Below are positions 28,311-41,940 of a stretch of 64,000 nucleotides of DNA, in pieces; the first letter of the stretch is position 1, and every line of letters starts with the position of its first letter. The stretch covers positions 93,429,997-93,493,996 of the forward strand of contig NC_088775.1 in NCBI RefSeq assembly GCF_954871325.1, given 5' to 3'. The notes beneath the pieces are model-generated. The model worked only from the letters and a program-made list of their open reading frames with translations. It was not told the DNA's origin and ran no database searches. This stretch comes from Gordionus sp. m RMFG-2023 (Eukaryota; Nematomorpha; Gordioida; Chordodea; Parachordodidae). The translations under genes and the position numbers were made by a program.

Positions 28311-29871
28311 CTTACAATAGATATCTGTTAGTGCTATTTCATATATTATATCTATCCTTAATTACTCTAATAAACAGTACTTCAAGTAATTTTTATTATA
28401 TTCCCAACATATGAATTTTTTAAGTAATATTTATTATTTTCACCGATTTTAGAAAATATAATATGCTCACATATTTATGAATTATTTTATCTAAGTGCAT
28501 AATATGATTTTGGTAGTAATTATCTATGTCTTACTAACTCGTAAAATTAAATAAAATAATTTTGTGAAAATATATAATAATTGTGCAAATTCTTCAATGA
28601 TTTTTCAAAAAAATATAAAAAAAACAGATAAAATTTTTAGCTTTTTATAAAATTTATTTTGATTGAAGAAATTTCAAGCAATTAGGGTTAGGGTTAGGGT
28701 TAGGGTTAGGGTTAGGGTTAGGGTTAGAGTTAGGTTTAGGGTTAGGGTTAGGGTTAGGGTTAGGATTAGCATTAACTTATAATAGATATCTGTTAGTGCT
28801 ATTTCATATATTATATCTATCCTTAATTACTCTAATTAACAGTACTTCAAGTAATTTTTATTATATTCCCAACATATGAATTTTTTAAGTAATATTTATT
28901 ATTTTCACCGATTTTAGAAAATATAATATGCTCACATATTTATGAATTATTTTATCTAAGTGCATAATATGATTTTGGTAGTAATTATCTATGTCTTACT
29001 AACTCGTAAAATTAAATAAAATAATTTTGTGAAAATATATAATAATTGTGCAAATTCTTCAATGATTTTTCAAAAAAATATAAGGAAAACAGATAAAATT
29101 TTTAGCTTTTTTTAAAATTTATTTTGATTGAAGAAATTTCAAGCATTTAGGGTTAGGGTTAGGGTTAGGGTTAGAGTTAGGTTTAGGGTTAGGGTTAGGG
29201 TTAGGGTTAGGATTAGCATTAACTTATAATAGATATCTGTTAGTGCTATTTCATATATTATATCTATCCTTAATTACTCTAATTAACAGTACTTCAAGTA
29301 ATTTTTATTATATTCCCAACATATGAATTTTTTAAGTAATATTTATTATTTTCACCGATTTTAGAAAATATAATATGCTCACATATTTATGAATTATTTT
29401 ATCTAAGTGCATAATATGATTTTGGTAGTAATTATCTATGTCTTACTAACTCGTAAAATTAAATAAAATAATTTTGTGAAATTCAAATAATAATTGTGCA
29501 AAATCTTTTATGATTTTTCAAAAAAATATAAGGAAAACATATAAAATTTTTAGCTTTTTTTAAAATTTATTTTGATTGAAGAAATTTCAAGCATTTAGGG
29601 TTAGGGTTAGGGTTAGCGTTAAGGTTAGGGTTAGGGTTATAGGGTTAGGGTTAGGGTTAGGATTAAGGTTAGGGTTAGCATTAACTTATAATAGATATCT
29701 GTTAGTGCTATTTCATATATTATATCTATCCTTAATTACTCTAATTAACAGTACTTCAAGTAATTTTAATTATATTCCTAACATATGAATTTTTTAAGTA
29801 ATATTTATTATTTTCACCGATTTTAGAAAATATACTATGCTCAGACATATTTATTAATTATTTTATCTAAG

Positions 29872-30058
29872 TGCAGCTTTTTTAAAAATTTATTTTGATT
29901 GAAGAAATTTCAAGCATTTAGGGTTAGGGTTAGGGTTAAGGTTAGGGTTAGGGTTAGGGTTATGGTTAGTGTTAGTGTTAGTGTTAGGGTTAGGGTTAGG
30001 GTTAGGGTTAGTGTTAGGGTTAGGGTTAGGGTTAGGATTAGGGTTAGGGTCAGCGTTA
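29872..30058 (+). repeat. Shortened unit, same deletion junction
   Basis: Version D counterpart of 16559 and 21624. Its block has three GTGTTA steps in a row and a GGGTCAGCG end, both small differences from its relatives. Confidence 0.88.
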
Positions 30059-30379
30059 ACTTATAATAGATATCTGTTAGTGCTATTTCATATATTATAT
30101 CTATCCTTAATTACTCTAATTAACAGTACTTCAAGTAATTTTTATTATATTCCTAACATATGAATTTTTTAAGTAATATTAGTAATATTTATTATTTTCA
30201 CCGATTTTAGATATACTATGCTCAGACATATTTATGAATTATCTAAGTGCATAATATGATTTTGGTAGTAATTATCTATGTCTTACTAACTCGTAAAATT
30301 AAATAAAATAATTTTGTGAAAATCAAATAATAATTGTGCAAAATCTTCTATGATTTTTCAAAAAAATATAAGGAAAACA

Positions 30380-30530
30380 GAAAATTTTTTAAGCTTTTTT
30401 AAAAATTTATTTTGATTGAAGAAATTTCAAGCATTTAGGGTTAGGGTTAGGGTTAGGGTTAGGGTTAGGGTTAGAGTTAGGTTTAGGGTAGGGTTAGGGT
30501 TAGGGTTAGGATTAGCATTAACTTATAATA
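30380..30530 (+). repeat. Chimeric unit joining two neighbouring unit types
   Basis: The left flank (GAAAATTTTTTAAGC) matches the unit type at 8840, 17060 and 22120. The block carries the GAGTTAGGTTTAGGGTAGGG order of the next unit type at 9441, 17664 and 22729. Versions B and C have two units where D has this one, so about one unit was lost with the join inside the hexamer block. Confidence 0.75.
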
Positions 30531-32126
30531 GATATCTGTTAGTGCTATTTCATATATTATATCTATCCTTAATTACTCTAATTAACAGTACTTCTAGTAA
30601 TTTTTATTATATTCCCAACATATGAATTTTTTAAGTAATATTTATTATTTTCACCGATTTTAGAAAATATAATATGCTCACATATTTATGAATTATTTTA
30701 TCTAAGTGCATAATATGATTTTGGTAGTAATTATCTATGTCTTACTAACTCGTAAAATTAAATAAAATAATTTTGTGAAAATATATAATAATTGTGCAAA
30801 TTCTTCAATGATTTTTCAAAAAAATATAAGGAAAACAGATAAAATTTTTAGCTTTTTTTAAAATTTATTTTGATTGAAGAAATTTCAAGCATTTAGGGTT
30901 AGGGTTAGGGTTAGGGTTAGGGTTAGAGTTAGGTTTAGGGTTAGGGTTAGGGTTAGGGTTAGGATTAGCATTAACTTATAATAGATATCTGTTAGTGCTA
31001 TTTCATATATTATATCTATCCTTAATTACTCTTATTAACAGTACTTCAAGTAATTTTTATTATATTCCCAACATATGAATTTTTTAAGTAATATTTATTA
31101 TTTTCACCGATTTTAGAAAATATACTATGCTCATATTAATTATTTTATCTAAGTGCATAATATGATTTTGGTAGTAATTATCTATGTCTTACTAACTCGT
31201 AAAATTAAATAAAATAATTTTGTGAAAATCAAATAATAATTGTGCAAAATCTTCTATGATTTTTCAAAAAAATATAAGGAAAACAGATAAAATTTTTAGC
31301 TTTTTTTTAAATTTATTTTGATTGAAGAAATTTCAAGCATTTAGGGTTAGGTTAGGGTTAGGGTTAGGGTTAGTGTTAGGGTTAGGGTTAGGGTTAGGGT
31401 TAGGGTTAGGATTAAGATTAAGATTAGGGTTAGCGTTAACTTATAATAGATATCTGTTAGTGCTATTTCATATATTATATCTATCCTTAATTACTCTAAT
31501 TAACAGTACTTCAAGTAATTTTTATTATATTCCCAACATATGAATTTTTTAAGTAATATTTATTATTTTCACCGATTTTAGATATACTATGCTTAGACAT
31601 ATTTATTAATTATTTTATCTAAGTGCATAATATGATTTTGTTAGTAATTATCTATGTCTTACTAACTCGTAAAATTAAATAAAATAATTTTGTGAAAATC
31701 AAATAATAATTGTGCAAAATCTTTTATGATTTTTCAAAAAAATATAAAGAAAACAGAAAATTTTTAGCTTTTTTTAAAATTTATTTTGATTGAAGAAATT
31801 TCAAGCATTTAGGGTTAGGGTTAGGGTTAGCGTTAAGGTTAGGGTTAGGGTTAGGGTTAGGGTTAGGGTTAGTGTTAGGGTTAGGGTTAGGGTTAGGGTT
31901 AGGGTTAGGGTTAGGATTAAGGTTAGGGTTAGCATTAACTTATAATAGATATCTGTTAGTGCTATTTCATATATTATATCTATCCTTAATTACTCTAATT
32001 AACAGTACTTCAAGTAATTTTAATTATATTCCCAACATATGAATTTTTTAAGTAATATTTATTATTTTCACCGATTTTAGAAAATATACTATGCTCAGAC
32101 ATATTTATTAATTATATTATCTAAGT

Positions 32127-32318
32127 GCAGCTTTTTTAAAAATTTATTTTGATTGAAGAAATTTCAAGCATTTAGGGTTAGGGTTAGGGTTAAGGTTAGG
32201 GTTAGGGTTAGGGTTAGTGTTAGTGTTAGGGTTAGGGTTAGGGTTAGGGTTAGGGTTAGGGTTAGTGTTAGGGATAGGGTTAGGGTTAGGGTTAGGATTA
32301 GGGTTAGGGTTAGCGTTA
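32127..32318 (+). repeat. Shortened unit, same deletion junction
   Basis: The left side matches the 6611/14840/28135 type (ATTATATTATC). The block and the body after it (TTCCTAACATATG, AATATTAGTAATA) match the 8348/16559 type. It is a mosaic of the two shortened-unit lineages. Confidence 0.82.
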
Positions 32319-35300
32319 ACTTATAATAGATATCTGTTAGTGCTATTTCATATATTATATCTATCCTTAATTACTCTAATTAACAGTACTTCAAGTAATT
32401 TTTATTATATTCCTAACATATGAATTTTTTAAGTAATATTAGTAATATTTATTATTTTCACCGATTTTAGATATACTATGCTCAGACATATTTATGAATT
32501 ATTTTATCTAAGTGCATAATATGATTTTATTAGTAATTATCTATGTCTTACTAACTCGTAAAATTAAATAAAATAATTTTTAGAAAATCAAATAATAATT
32601 GTGCAAAATCTTCTATGATTTTTCAAAAAAATATAAGGAAAACAGAAAATTTTTTAAACTTTTTTAAAAATTTATTTTGATTGAAGAAATTTCAAGCATT
32701 TAGGGTTAGGGTTAGGGTTAAGGTTAGGGTTAGGGTTAGGGTTAGGGTTAGTGTTAGGTTTAGGGTTAAGGTTAGGGTTAGGGTTAGGGTAAGAGTTAGT
32801 GTTAGAGTTAGGGTTAGGGTTAGGGTTAGTGTTAGTGTTAGGGTTAGCGTTAGGGTTAGGATTAGGATTAGGGTTAAAGTTAGCGTTAACTTATAATAGA
32901 TATCTGTTAGTGCTATTTCATATATTATATCTATCCTTAATTAATCTAATTAACAGTACTTCAAGTAATTTTTATTATATTACCAACATATGAATTTTTT
33001 AAGTAATATTTATTATTTTCACCGATTTTAGAAAATATAATATGCTCACATATTTATGAATTATTTTATCTAAGTGCATAATATGATTTTGGTAGTAATT
33101 ATCTATGTCTTACTAACTCGTAAAATTAAATAAAATAATTTTGTGAAAATATATAATAATTGTGCAAATTCTTCAATGATTTTTCAAAAAAATATAAAAA
33201 AAACAGATAAAATTTTTAGCTTTTTATAAAATTTATTTTGATTGAAGAAATTTCAAGCAATTAGGGTTAGGGTTAAGGTTAGGGTTAGGGTTAGGGTTAG
33301 GGTTAGGGTTAAGGTTAGGGTTAGGGTTAAGGTTAGAGTTAGGGTTAGGGTTATGGTTAGGGTTAGGGTTAGGGTTAGGGTTAGGGTTGGTGTTAGGGTT
33401 AGGGTTAAGATTAAGGTTAGGGTTATCGTTAACTTACAATAGATATCTGTTAGTGCTATTTCATATATTATATCTATCCTTAATTACTATAATTAACAGT
33501 ACTTCAAGTAATTTTTATTATATTCCCAACATATGAATTTTTTAAGTAATATTTATTATTTTCACCGATTTTAGAAAATATAATAAGCTCACATATATGA
33601 ATTATTTTATCTAAGTGCATAATATGATTTTGGTAGTAATTATCTATGTCTTACTAACTCGTAAAATTAAATAAAATAATTTTGTGAAAATATATAATAA
33701 TTGTGCAAATTCTTCAATGATTTTTCAAAAAAATATAAGGAAAACAGATAAAATTTTTAGCTTTTTTTAAAATTTATTTTGATTGAAGAAATTTCAAGCA
33801 TTTAGGGTTAGGGTTAGGGTTAGGGTTAAGGTTAGGGTTAGGGTTAGGGTTAAGGTTAGAGTTAGGGTTAGGGTTATGGTTAGGGTTAGGGTTAGGGTTA
33901 GGGTTAGGGTTAGGGTTAGGGTTAGGGTTGGTGTTAGGGTTAGGGTTAAGATTAAGGTTAGGGTTATCGTTAACTTACAATAGATATCTGTTAGTGCTAT
34001 TTCATATATTATATCTATCCTTAATTACTCTAATTAACAGTACTTCAAGTAATTTTTATTATATTCCCAACATATGAATTTTTTAAGTAATATTTATTAT
34101 TTTCACCGATTTTAGAAAATATAATATGCTCACATATATGAATTATTTTATCTAAGTGCATAATATGATTTTGGTAGTAATTATCTATGTCTTACTAACT
34201 CGTAAAATTAAATAAAATAATTTTGTGAAAATATATAATAATTGTGCAAAATCTTCAATGATTTTTCAAAAAAATATAAGGAAACAGATAAAATTTTTAG
34301 CTTTTTTTAAAATTTATTTTGATTGAAGAAATTTCAAGCAATTAGGGTTAAGGTTAGGGTTAGGGTTAGGGTTAGAGTTAAGGTTAGGGTTAGGGTTAGG
34401 GTTAGGGTTAGGGTTAGGGTTATGGTTAGGGTTAGGGTTAGGGTTAGTGTTAGGGTTAGTGTTAGGGTTAGGGTTAGGATTAAGGTTAGGGTTAGCGTTA
34501 ACTTACAATAGATATCTGTTAGTGCTATTTCATATATTATATCTATCCTTAATTACTCTAATTAACAGTACTTCAAGTAATTTTTATTATATTCCTAACA
34601 TATGAATTTCTTAAGTAATATTTATTATTTTCACCGATTTTAGATATACTATGCTCAGACATATTTATTAAATATTTTATCTAAGTGCATAATATGATTT
34701 TGGTAGTAATTATCTATGTCTTACTAACTCGTAAAATTAAATAAAATAATTTTGTGAAAATATATAATAATTGTGCAAAATCTTTTATGATTTTTCAAAA
34801 AAATATAAGGAAAACAGATAAAATTTTTAGCTTTTTTTAAAATTTATTTTGATTGAAGAAATTTCAAGCATTTAGGGTTAGGGTTAGGGTTAGGGTTAGG
34901 GTTAGAGTTAGGTTTAGGGTAGGGTTAGGGTTAGGGTTAGGATTAGCATTAACTTATAATAGATATCTGTTAGTGCTATTTCATATATTATATCTATCCT
35001 TAATTACTCTAATTAACAGTACTTCTAGTAATTTTTATTATATTCCCAACATATGAATTTTTTAAGTAATATTTATTATTTTCACCGATTTTAGAAAATA
35101 TAATATGCTCACATATTTATGAATTATTTTATCTAAGTGCATAATATGATTTTGGTAGTAATTATCTATGTCTTACTAACTCGTAAAATTAAATAAAATA
35201 ATTTTGTGAAAATATATAATAATTGTGCAAATTCTTCAATGATTTTTCAAAAAAATATAAGGAAAACAGATAAAATTTTTAGCTTTTTTTAAAATTTATT

Positions 35301-36060
35301 TTGATTGAAGAAATTTCAAGCATTTAGGGTTAGGGTTAGGGTTAGGGTTAGAGTTAGGTTTAGGGTTAGGGTTAGGGTTAGGGTTAGGATTAGCATTAAC
35401 TTATAATAGATATCTGTTAGTGCTATTTCATATATTATATCTATCCTTAATTACTCTAATTAACAGTACTTCAAGTAATTTTTATTATATTCCCAACATA
35501 TGAATTTTTTAAGTAATATTTATTATTTTCACCGATTTTAGAAAATATAATATGCTCACATATTTATGAATTATTTTATCTAAGTGCATAATATGATTTT
35601 GGTAGTAATTATCTATGTCTTACTAACTCGTAAAATTAAATAAAATAATTTTGTGAAATTCAAATAATAATTGTGCAAAATCTTTTATGATTTTTCAAAA
35701 AAATATAAGGAAAACATATAAAATTTTTAGCTTTTTTTAAAATTTATTTTGATTGAAGAAATTTCAAGCATTTAGGGTTAGGGTTAGGGTTAGCGTTAAG
35801 GTTAGGGTTAGGGTTATAGGGTTAGGGTTAGGGTTAGGGTTAGGGTTAGGATTAAGGTTAGGGTTAGCATTAACTTATAATAGATATCTGTTAGTGCTAT
35901 TTCATATATTATATCTATCCTTAATTACTCTAATTAACAGTACTTCAAGTAATTTTAATTATATTCCCAACATATGAATTTTTTAAGTAATATTTATTAT
36001 TTTCACCGATTTTAGAAAATATACTATGCTCAGACATATTTATTAATTATTTTATCTAAG

Positions 36061-36247
36061 TGCAGCTTTTTTAAAAATTTATTTTGATTGAAGAAATTTC
36101 AAGCATTTAGGGTTAGGGTTAGGGTTAAGGTTAGGGTTAGGGTTAGGGTTATGGTTAGTGTTAGTGTTAGGGTTAGGGTTAGGGTTAGGGTTAGGGTTAG
36201 TGTTAGGGTTAGGGTTAGGGTTAGGATTAGGGTTAGGGTTAGCGTTA
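36061..36247 (+). repeat. Shortened unit, same deletion junction
   Basis: The 8348/29872 lineage, 6189 bp after 29872, at the start of the second 3.93 kb sub-repeat. Confidence 0.88.
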
Positions 36248-39019
36248 ACTTATAATAGATATCTGTTAGTGCTATTTCATATATTATATCTATCCTTAAT
36301 TACTCTAATTAACAGTACTTCAAGTAATTTTTATTATATTCCTAACATATGAATTTTTTAAGTAATATTAGTAATATTTATTATTTTCACCGATTTTAGA
36401 TATACTATGCTCAGACATATTTATGAATTATTTTATCTAAGTGCATAATATGATTTTATTAGTAATTATCTATGTCTTACTAACTCGTAAAATTAAATAA
36501 AATAATTTTTAGAAAATCAAATAATAATTGTGCAAAATCTTCTATGATTTTTCAAAAAAATATAAGGAAAACAGAAAATTTTTTAAACTTTTTTAAAAAT
36601 TTATTTTGATTGAAGAAATTTCAAGCATTTAGGGTTAGGGTTAGGGTTAAGGTTAGGGTTAGGGTTAGGGTTAGTGTTAGGTTTAGGGTTAAGGTTAGGG
36701 TTAGGGTTAGGGTAAGGGTTAGTGTTAGAGTTAGGGTTAGGGTTAGGGTTAGTGTTAGTGTTAGGGTTAGGGTTAGGGTTAGGATTAGGATTAGGGTTAA
36801 AGTTAGCGTTAACTTATAATAGATATCTGTTAGTGCTATTTCATATATTATATCTATCCTTAATTACTCTAATTAACAGTACTTCAAGTAATTTTTATTA
36901 TATTACCAACATATGAATTTTTTAAGTAATATTTATTATTTTCACCGATTTTAGAAAATATAATATGCTCACATATTTATGAATTATTTTATCTAAGTGC
37001 ATAATATGATTTTGGTAGTAATTATCTATGTCTTACTAACTCGTAAAATTAAATAAAATAATTTTGTGAAAATATATAATAATTGTGCAAATTCTTCAAT
37101 GATTTTTCAAAAAAATATAAAAAAAACAGATAAAATTTTTAGCTTTTTATAAAATTTATTTTGATTGAAGAAATTTCAAGCAATTAGGGTTAGGGTTAAG
37201 GTTAGGGTTAGGGTTAGGGTTAGGGTTAGGGTTAAGGTTAGGGTTAGGGTTAAGGTTAGAGTTAGGGTTATGGTTATGGTTAGGGTTAGGGTTAGGGTTA
37301 GGGTTAGGGTTAGGGTTAGGGTTGGTGTTAGGGTTAGGGTTAAGATTAAGGTTAGGGTTATCGTTAACTTACAATAGATATCTGTTAGTGCTATTTCATA
37401 TATTATATCTATCCTTAATTACTATAATTAACAGTACTTCAAGTAATTTTTATTATATTCCCAACATATGTAATTTTTAAGTAATATTTATTATTTTCAC
37501 CGATTTTAGAAAATATAATATGCTCACATATATGAATTATTTTATCTAAGTGCATAATATGATTTTGGTAGTAATTATCTATGTCTTACTAACTCGTAAA
37601 ATTAAATAAAATAATTTTGTGAAAATATATAATAATTGTGCAAATTCTTCAATGATTTTTCAAAAAAATATAAGGAAAACAGATAAAATTTTTAGCTTTT
37701 TTTAAAATTTATTTTGATTGAAGAAATTTCAAGCATTTAGGGTTAGGGTTAGGGTTAGGGTTAAGGTTAGGGTTAGGGTTAGGGTTAAGGTTAGAGTTAG
37801 GGTTAGGGTTATGGTTAGGGTTAGGGTTAGGGTTAGGGTTAGGGTTAGGGTTAGGGTTGGTGTTAGGGTTAGGGTTAAGATTAAGGTTAGGGTTATCGTT
37901 AACTTACAATAGATATCTGTTAGTGCTATTTCATATATTATATCTATCCTTAATTACTCTAATTAACAGTACTTCAAGTAATTTTTATTATATTCCCAAC
38001 ATATGAATTTTTTAAGTAATATTTATTATTTTCACCGATTTTAGAAAATATAATATGCTCACATATATGAATTATTTTATCTAAGTGCATAATATGATTT
38101 TGGTAGTAATTATCTATGTCTTACTAACTCGTAAAATTAAATAAAATAATTTTGTGAAAATATATAATAATTGTGCAAAATCTTCAATGATTTTTCAAAA
38201 AAATATAAGGAAACAGATAAAATTTTTAGCTTTTTTTAAAATTTATTTTGATTGAAGAAATTTCAAGCAATTAGGGTTAAGGTTAGGGTTAGGGTTAGGG
38301 TTAGAGTTAAGGTTAGGGTTAGGGTTAGGGTTAGGGTTAGGGTTAGGGTTAGGGTTATGGTTAGGGTTAGGGTTAGGGTTAGTGTTAGGGTTAGTGTTAG
38401 GGTTAGGGTTAGGATTAAGGTTAGGGTTAGCGTTAACTTACAATAGATATCTGTTAGTGCTATTTCATATATAATATCTATCCTTAATTACTCTAATTAA
38501 CAGTACCTTAAGTAATTTTTATTATTTTCCCAACATATGAATTTTTTAAGTAATATTTATTATTTTCACCGATTTTAGAAAATATAATATGCTCACATAT
38601 TTATGAATTATTTTATCTAAGTGCATAATATGATTTTGGTAGTAATTATCTATGTCTTACTAACTCGTAAAATTAAATAAAATAATTTTGTAAAAATATA
38701 TAATAATTGTGCAAATTCTTCAATGATTTTTCAAAAAAATATAAGGAAAACAGATAAAATTTTTAGCTTTTTTTAAAATTTATTTTGATTGAAGAAATTT
38801 CAAGCATTTAGGGTTAGGGTTAAGGTTAGGGTTAAGGTTAGGGTTAGGGTTAGGGTTAAGGTTAGGGTTAGGGTTATGGTTAGTGTTAAGGTTAGGGTTA
38901 GGGTTAGGGTTAGGGTTGGTGTTAGGGTTAGGGTTAAGATTAAGGTTAGGGTTATCGTTAACTTACAATAGATATCTGTTAGTGCTATTTCATATATTAT
39001 ATCTATCCTTAATTACTCT

Positions 39020-41050
39020 AATTAACAGTACTTCAAGTAATATTTATTATATTCCTAACATATGAATTTCTTAAGTAATATTTATTATTTTCACCGATTT
39101 TAGATATACTATGCTCAGACATATTTATTAATTATTTTATCTAAGTGCATAATATGATTTTGGTAGTAATTATCTATGTCTTACTAACTCGTAAAATTAA
39201 ATAAAATAATTTTGTGAAAATATATAATAATTGTGCAAATTCTTCAATGATTTTTCAAAAAAATATAAGGAAAACAGATAAAATTTTTAGCTTTTTTTAA
39301 AATTTATTTTGATTGAAGAAATTTCAAGCATTTAGGGTTAGGGTTAGGGTTAGGGTTAGGGTTAGAGTTAGGTTTAGGGTTAGGGTTAGGATTAGCATTA
39401 ACTTATAATAGATATCTGTTAGTGCTATTTCATATATTATATCTATCCTTAATTACTCTAATTAACAGTACTTCAAGTAATTTTTATTATATTACCAACA
39501 TATGAATTTTTTAAGTAATATTTATTATTTTCACCGATTTTAGAAAATATAATATGCTCACATATTTATGAATTATTTTATCTAAGTGCATAATATGATT
39601 TTGGTAGTAATTATCTATGTCTTACTAACTCGTAAAATTAAATAAAATAATTTTGTGAAAATATATAATAATTGTGCAAATTCTTCAATGATTTTTCAAA
39701 AAAATATAAAAAAAACAGATAAAATTTTTAGCTTTTTATAAAATTTATTTTGATTGAAGAAATTTCAAGCAATTAGGGTTAGGGTTAAGGTTAGGGTTAG
39801 GGTTAGGGTTAGGGTTAGGGTTAAGGTTAGGGTTAGGGTTAGGGTTAAGGTTAGAGTTAGGGTTAGGGTTATGGTTAGGGTTAGGGTTAGGGTTAGGGTT
39901 AGGGTTAGGGTTAGGGTTAGGGTTGGTGTTAGGGTTAGGGTTAAGATTAAGGTTAGGGTTATCGTTAACTTACAATAGATATCTGTTAGTGCTATTTCAT
40001 ATATTATATCTATCCTTAATTACTCTAATTAACAGTACTTCAAGTAATATTTATTATATTCCTAACATATGAATTTCTTAAGTAATATTTATTATTTTCA
40101 TCGATTTTAGATATACTATGCTCAGACATATTTATTAATTATTTTATCTAAGTGCATAATATGATTTTGGTAGTAATTATCTATGTCTTACTAACTCGTA
40201 AAATTAAATAAAATAATTTTGTGAAAATATATAATAATTGTGCAAATTCTTCAATGATTTTTCAAAAAAATATAAGGAAAACAGATAAAATTTTTAGCTT
40301 TTTTTAAAATTTATTTTGATTGAAGAAATTTCAAGCATTTAGGGTTAGGGTTAGGGTTAGGGTTAGGGTTAGAGTTAGGTTTAGGGTTAGGGTTAGGATT
40401 AGCATTAACTTATAATAGATATCTGTTAGTGCTATTTCATATATTATATCTATCCTTAATTACTCTAATTAACAGTACTTCAAGTAATTTTTATTATATT
40501 ACCAACATATGAATTTTTTAAGTAATATTTAGTATTTTCACCGATTTTAGAAAATATAATATGCTCACATATTTATGAATTATTTTATCTAAGTGCATAA
40601 TATGATTTTGGTAGTAATTATCTATGTCTTACTAACTCGTAAAATTAAATAAAATAATTTTGTGAAAATATATAATAATTGTGCAAATTCTTCAATGATT
40701 TTTCAAAAAAATATAAAAAAAACAGATAAAATTTTTAGCTTTTTATAAAATTTATTTTGATTGAAGAAATTTCAAGCAATTAGGGTTAGGGTTAAGGTTA
40801 GGGTTAGGGTTAGGGTTAGGGTTAAGGTTAGGGTTAGGGTTAGGGTTAAGGTTAGAGTTAGGGTTAGGGTTATGGTTAGGGTTAGGGTTAGGGTTAGGGT
40901 TAGGGTTAGGGTTAGGGTTGGTGTTAGGGTTAGGGTTAAGATTAAGGTTAGGGTTATCGTTAACTTACAATAGATATCTGTTAGTGCTATTTCATATATT
41001 ATATCTATCCTTAATTACTCTAATTAACAGTACTTCAAGTAATTTTTATT
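39020..41050 (+). repeat. Two-unit repeat of 1007 bp present twice
   Basis: The block pairs at 39332/39773 and 40339/40780 are each exactly 1007 bp apart. The AATATTTATTATATTCCTAA body variant before the pair (about 39040) recurs at about 40047 at the same spacing. The two copies differ by a few substitutions (for example a TCATCGATT for TCACCGATT change near 40100) and by balanced hexamer differences. Confidence 0.82.
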
Positions 41051-41780
41051 ATATTCCCAACATATGAATTTTTTAAGTAATATTTATTATTTTCACCGAT
41101 TTTAGAAAATATAATATGCTCACATATATGAATTATTTTATCTAAGTGCATAATATGATTTTGGTAGTAAATATCTATGTCTTACTAACTCGTAAAATTA
41201 AATAAAATAATTTTGTGAAAATATATAATAATTGTGCAAATTCTTCAATGATTTTTCAAAAAAATATAAGGAAAACAGATAAAATTTTTAGCTTTTTTTA
41301 AAATTTATTTTGATTGAAGAAATTTCAAGCATTTAGGGTTAGGGTTAGGGTTAGGGTTAGGGTTAGGGTTAGAGTTAGGTTTAGGGTTAGGGTTAGGGTT
41401 AGGGTTAGGATTAGCATTAACTTATAATAGATATCTGTTAGTGCTATTTAATATATTATATCTATCCTTAATTACTCTAATTAACAGTACTTCAAATAAT
41501 TTTTATTATATTCCCAACATATGAATTTTTTAAGTAATATTTATTATTTTCACCGATTTTAGAAAATATAATATGCTCAGACATATTTATTAATCCATTT
41601 ATCTAAGTGCATAATATGATTTTGGTATTAATTATCTATGTCTTACTAACTCGTAAAATTAAATAATAATTTTGTGAAAATATATAATAATTGTGCAAAA
41701 TCTTCAATGATTTTTCAAAAAAATATAAGGAAACAGATAAAATTTTTAGCTTTTTTTAAAATTTATATTGATTGCAAGCA

Positions 41781-41940
41781 ATTAGGGTTAGGGTTAGGGT
41801 TAGGGTTAGGGTTAGGGTTAGGGTTAGAGTTAAGGTTAGGGTTAGGGTTAGGGTTAGGGTTATGGTTAGGGTTAGGGTTAGGATTAGTGTTAGGGTTAGT
41901 GTTAGGGTTAGGGTTAGGATTAAGGTTAGGGTTAGCGTTA
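41781..41940 (+). repeat. Unit with a 9-base loss before its block
   Basis: The conserved ATTGAAGAAATTTCAAGC flank reads ATTGCAAGC here, a loss of nine bases. One A is also missing in GGAAACAG. The two changes put an ATG in the body (near 41707) in frame with the hexamers, giving an ATG-started open frame of about 112 codons that ends at 42045. This looks accidental. Confidence 0.8.

Larger units (their letters stand above)
24845..31120 (+). repeat. HOR version D (partial, about 14 units)
   Basis: This starts with the same marker unit as versions A to C and tracks C at an offset of 13294 bp to about 27.9 kb, then at offsets changed by 1 bp or by multiples of 6. Blocks lie at about 25041-25070, 25447-25582, 25951-25989, 26361-26515, 26897-27020, 27386-27471, 27841-27945, 28181-28310, 28681-28772, 29147-29221, 29595-29684, 29919-30058, 30435-30530 and 30892-30970. 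After about 31.1 kb the order jumps back to an earlier HOR phase, so D never reaches the end seen in B and C. Confidence 0.8.
31120..39020 (+). repeat. Transition region with a 3.93 kb sub-repeat present twice
   Basis: The first units (31341-31438, 31809-31938, 32171-32318) repeat the phase of 27.4-28.3 kb. Four unit types with longer blocks then appear at about 32700-32888, 33261-33431, 33802-33972 and 34342-34500. They recur at 36629-36810, 37184-37366, 37737-37901 and 38271-38435, an offset of 3923 to 3935 bp. Between them lie units of the left-half types at 34872-34950, 35324-35399, 35772-35873 and 36107-36247. The region ends with the unit at 38808-38960. A GGGTTGGTGTTAGG variant near the 3' end of several blocks first appears here and marks the right-half unit types. 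Confidence 0.8.
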
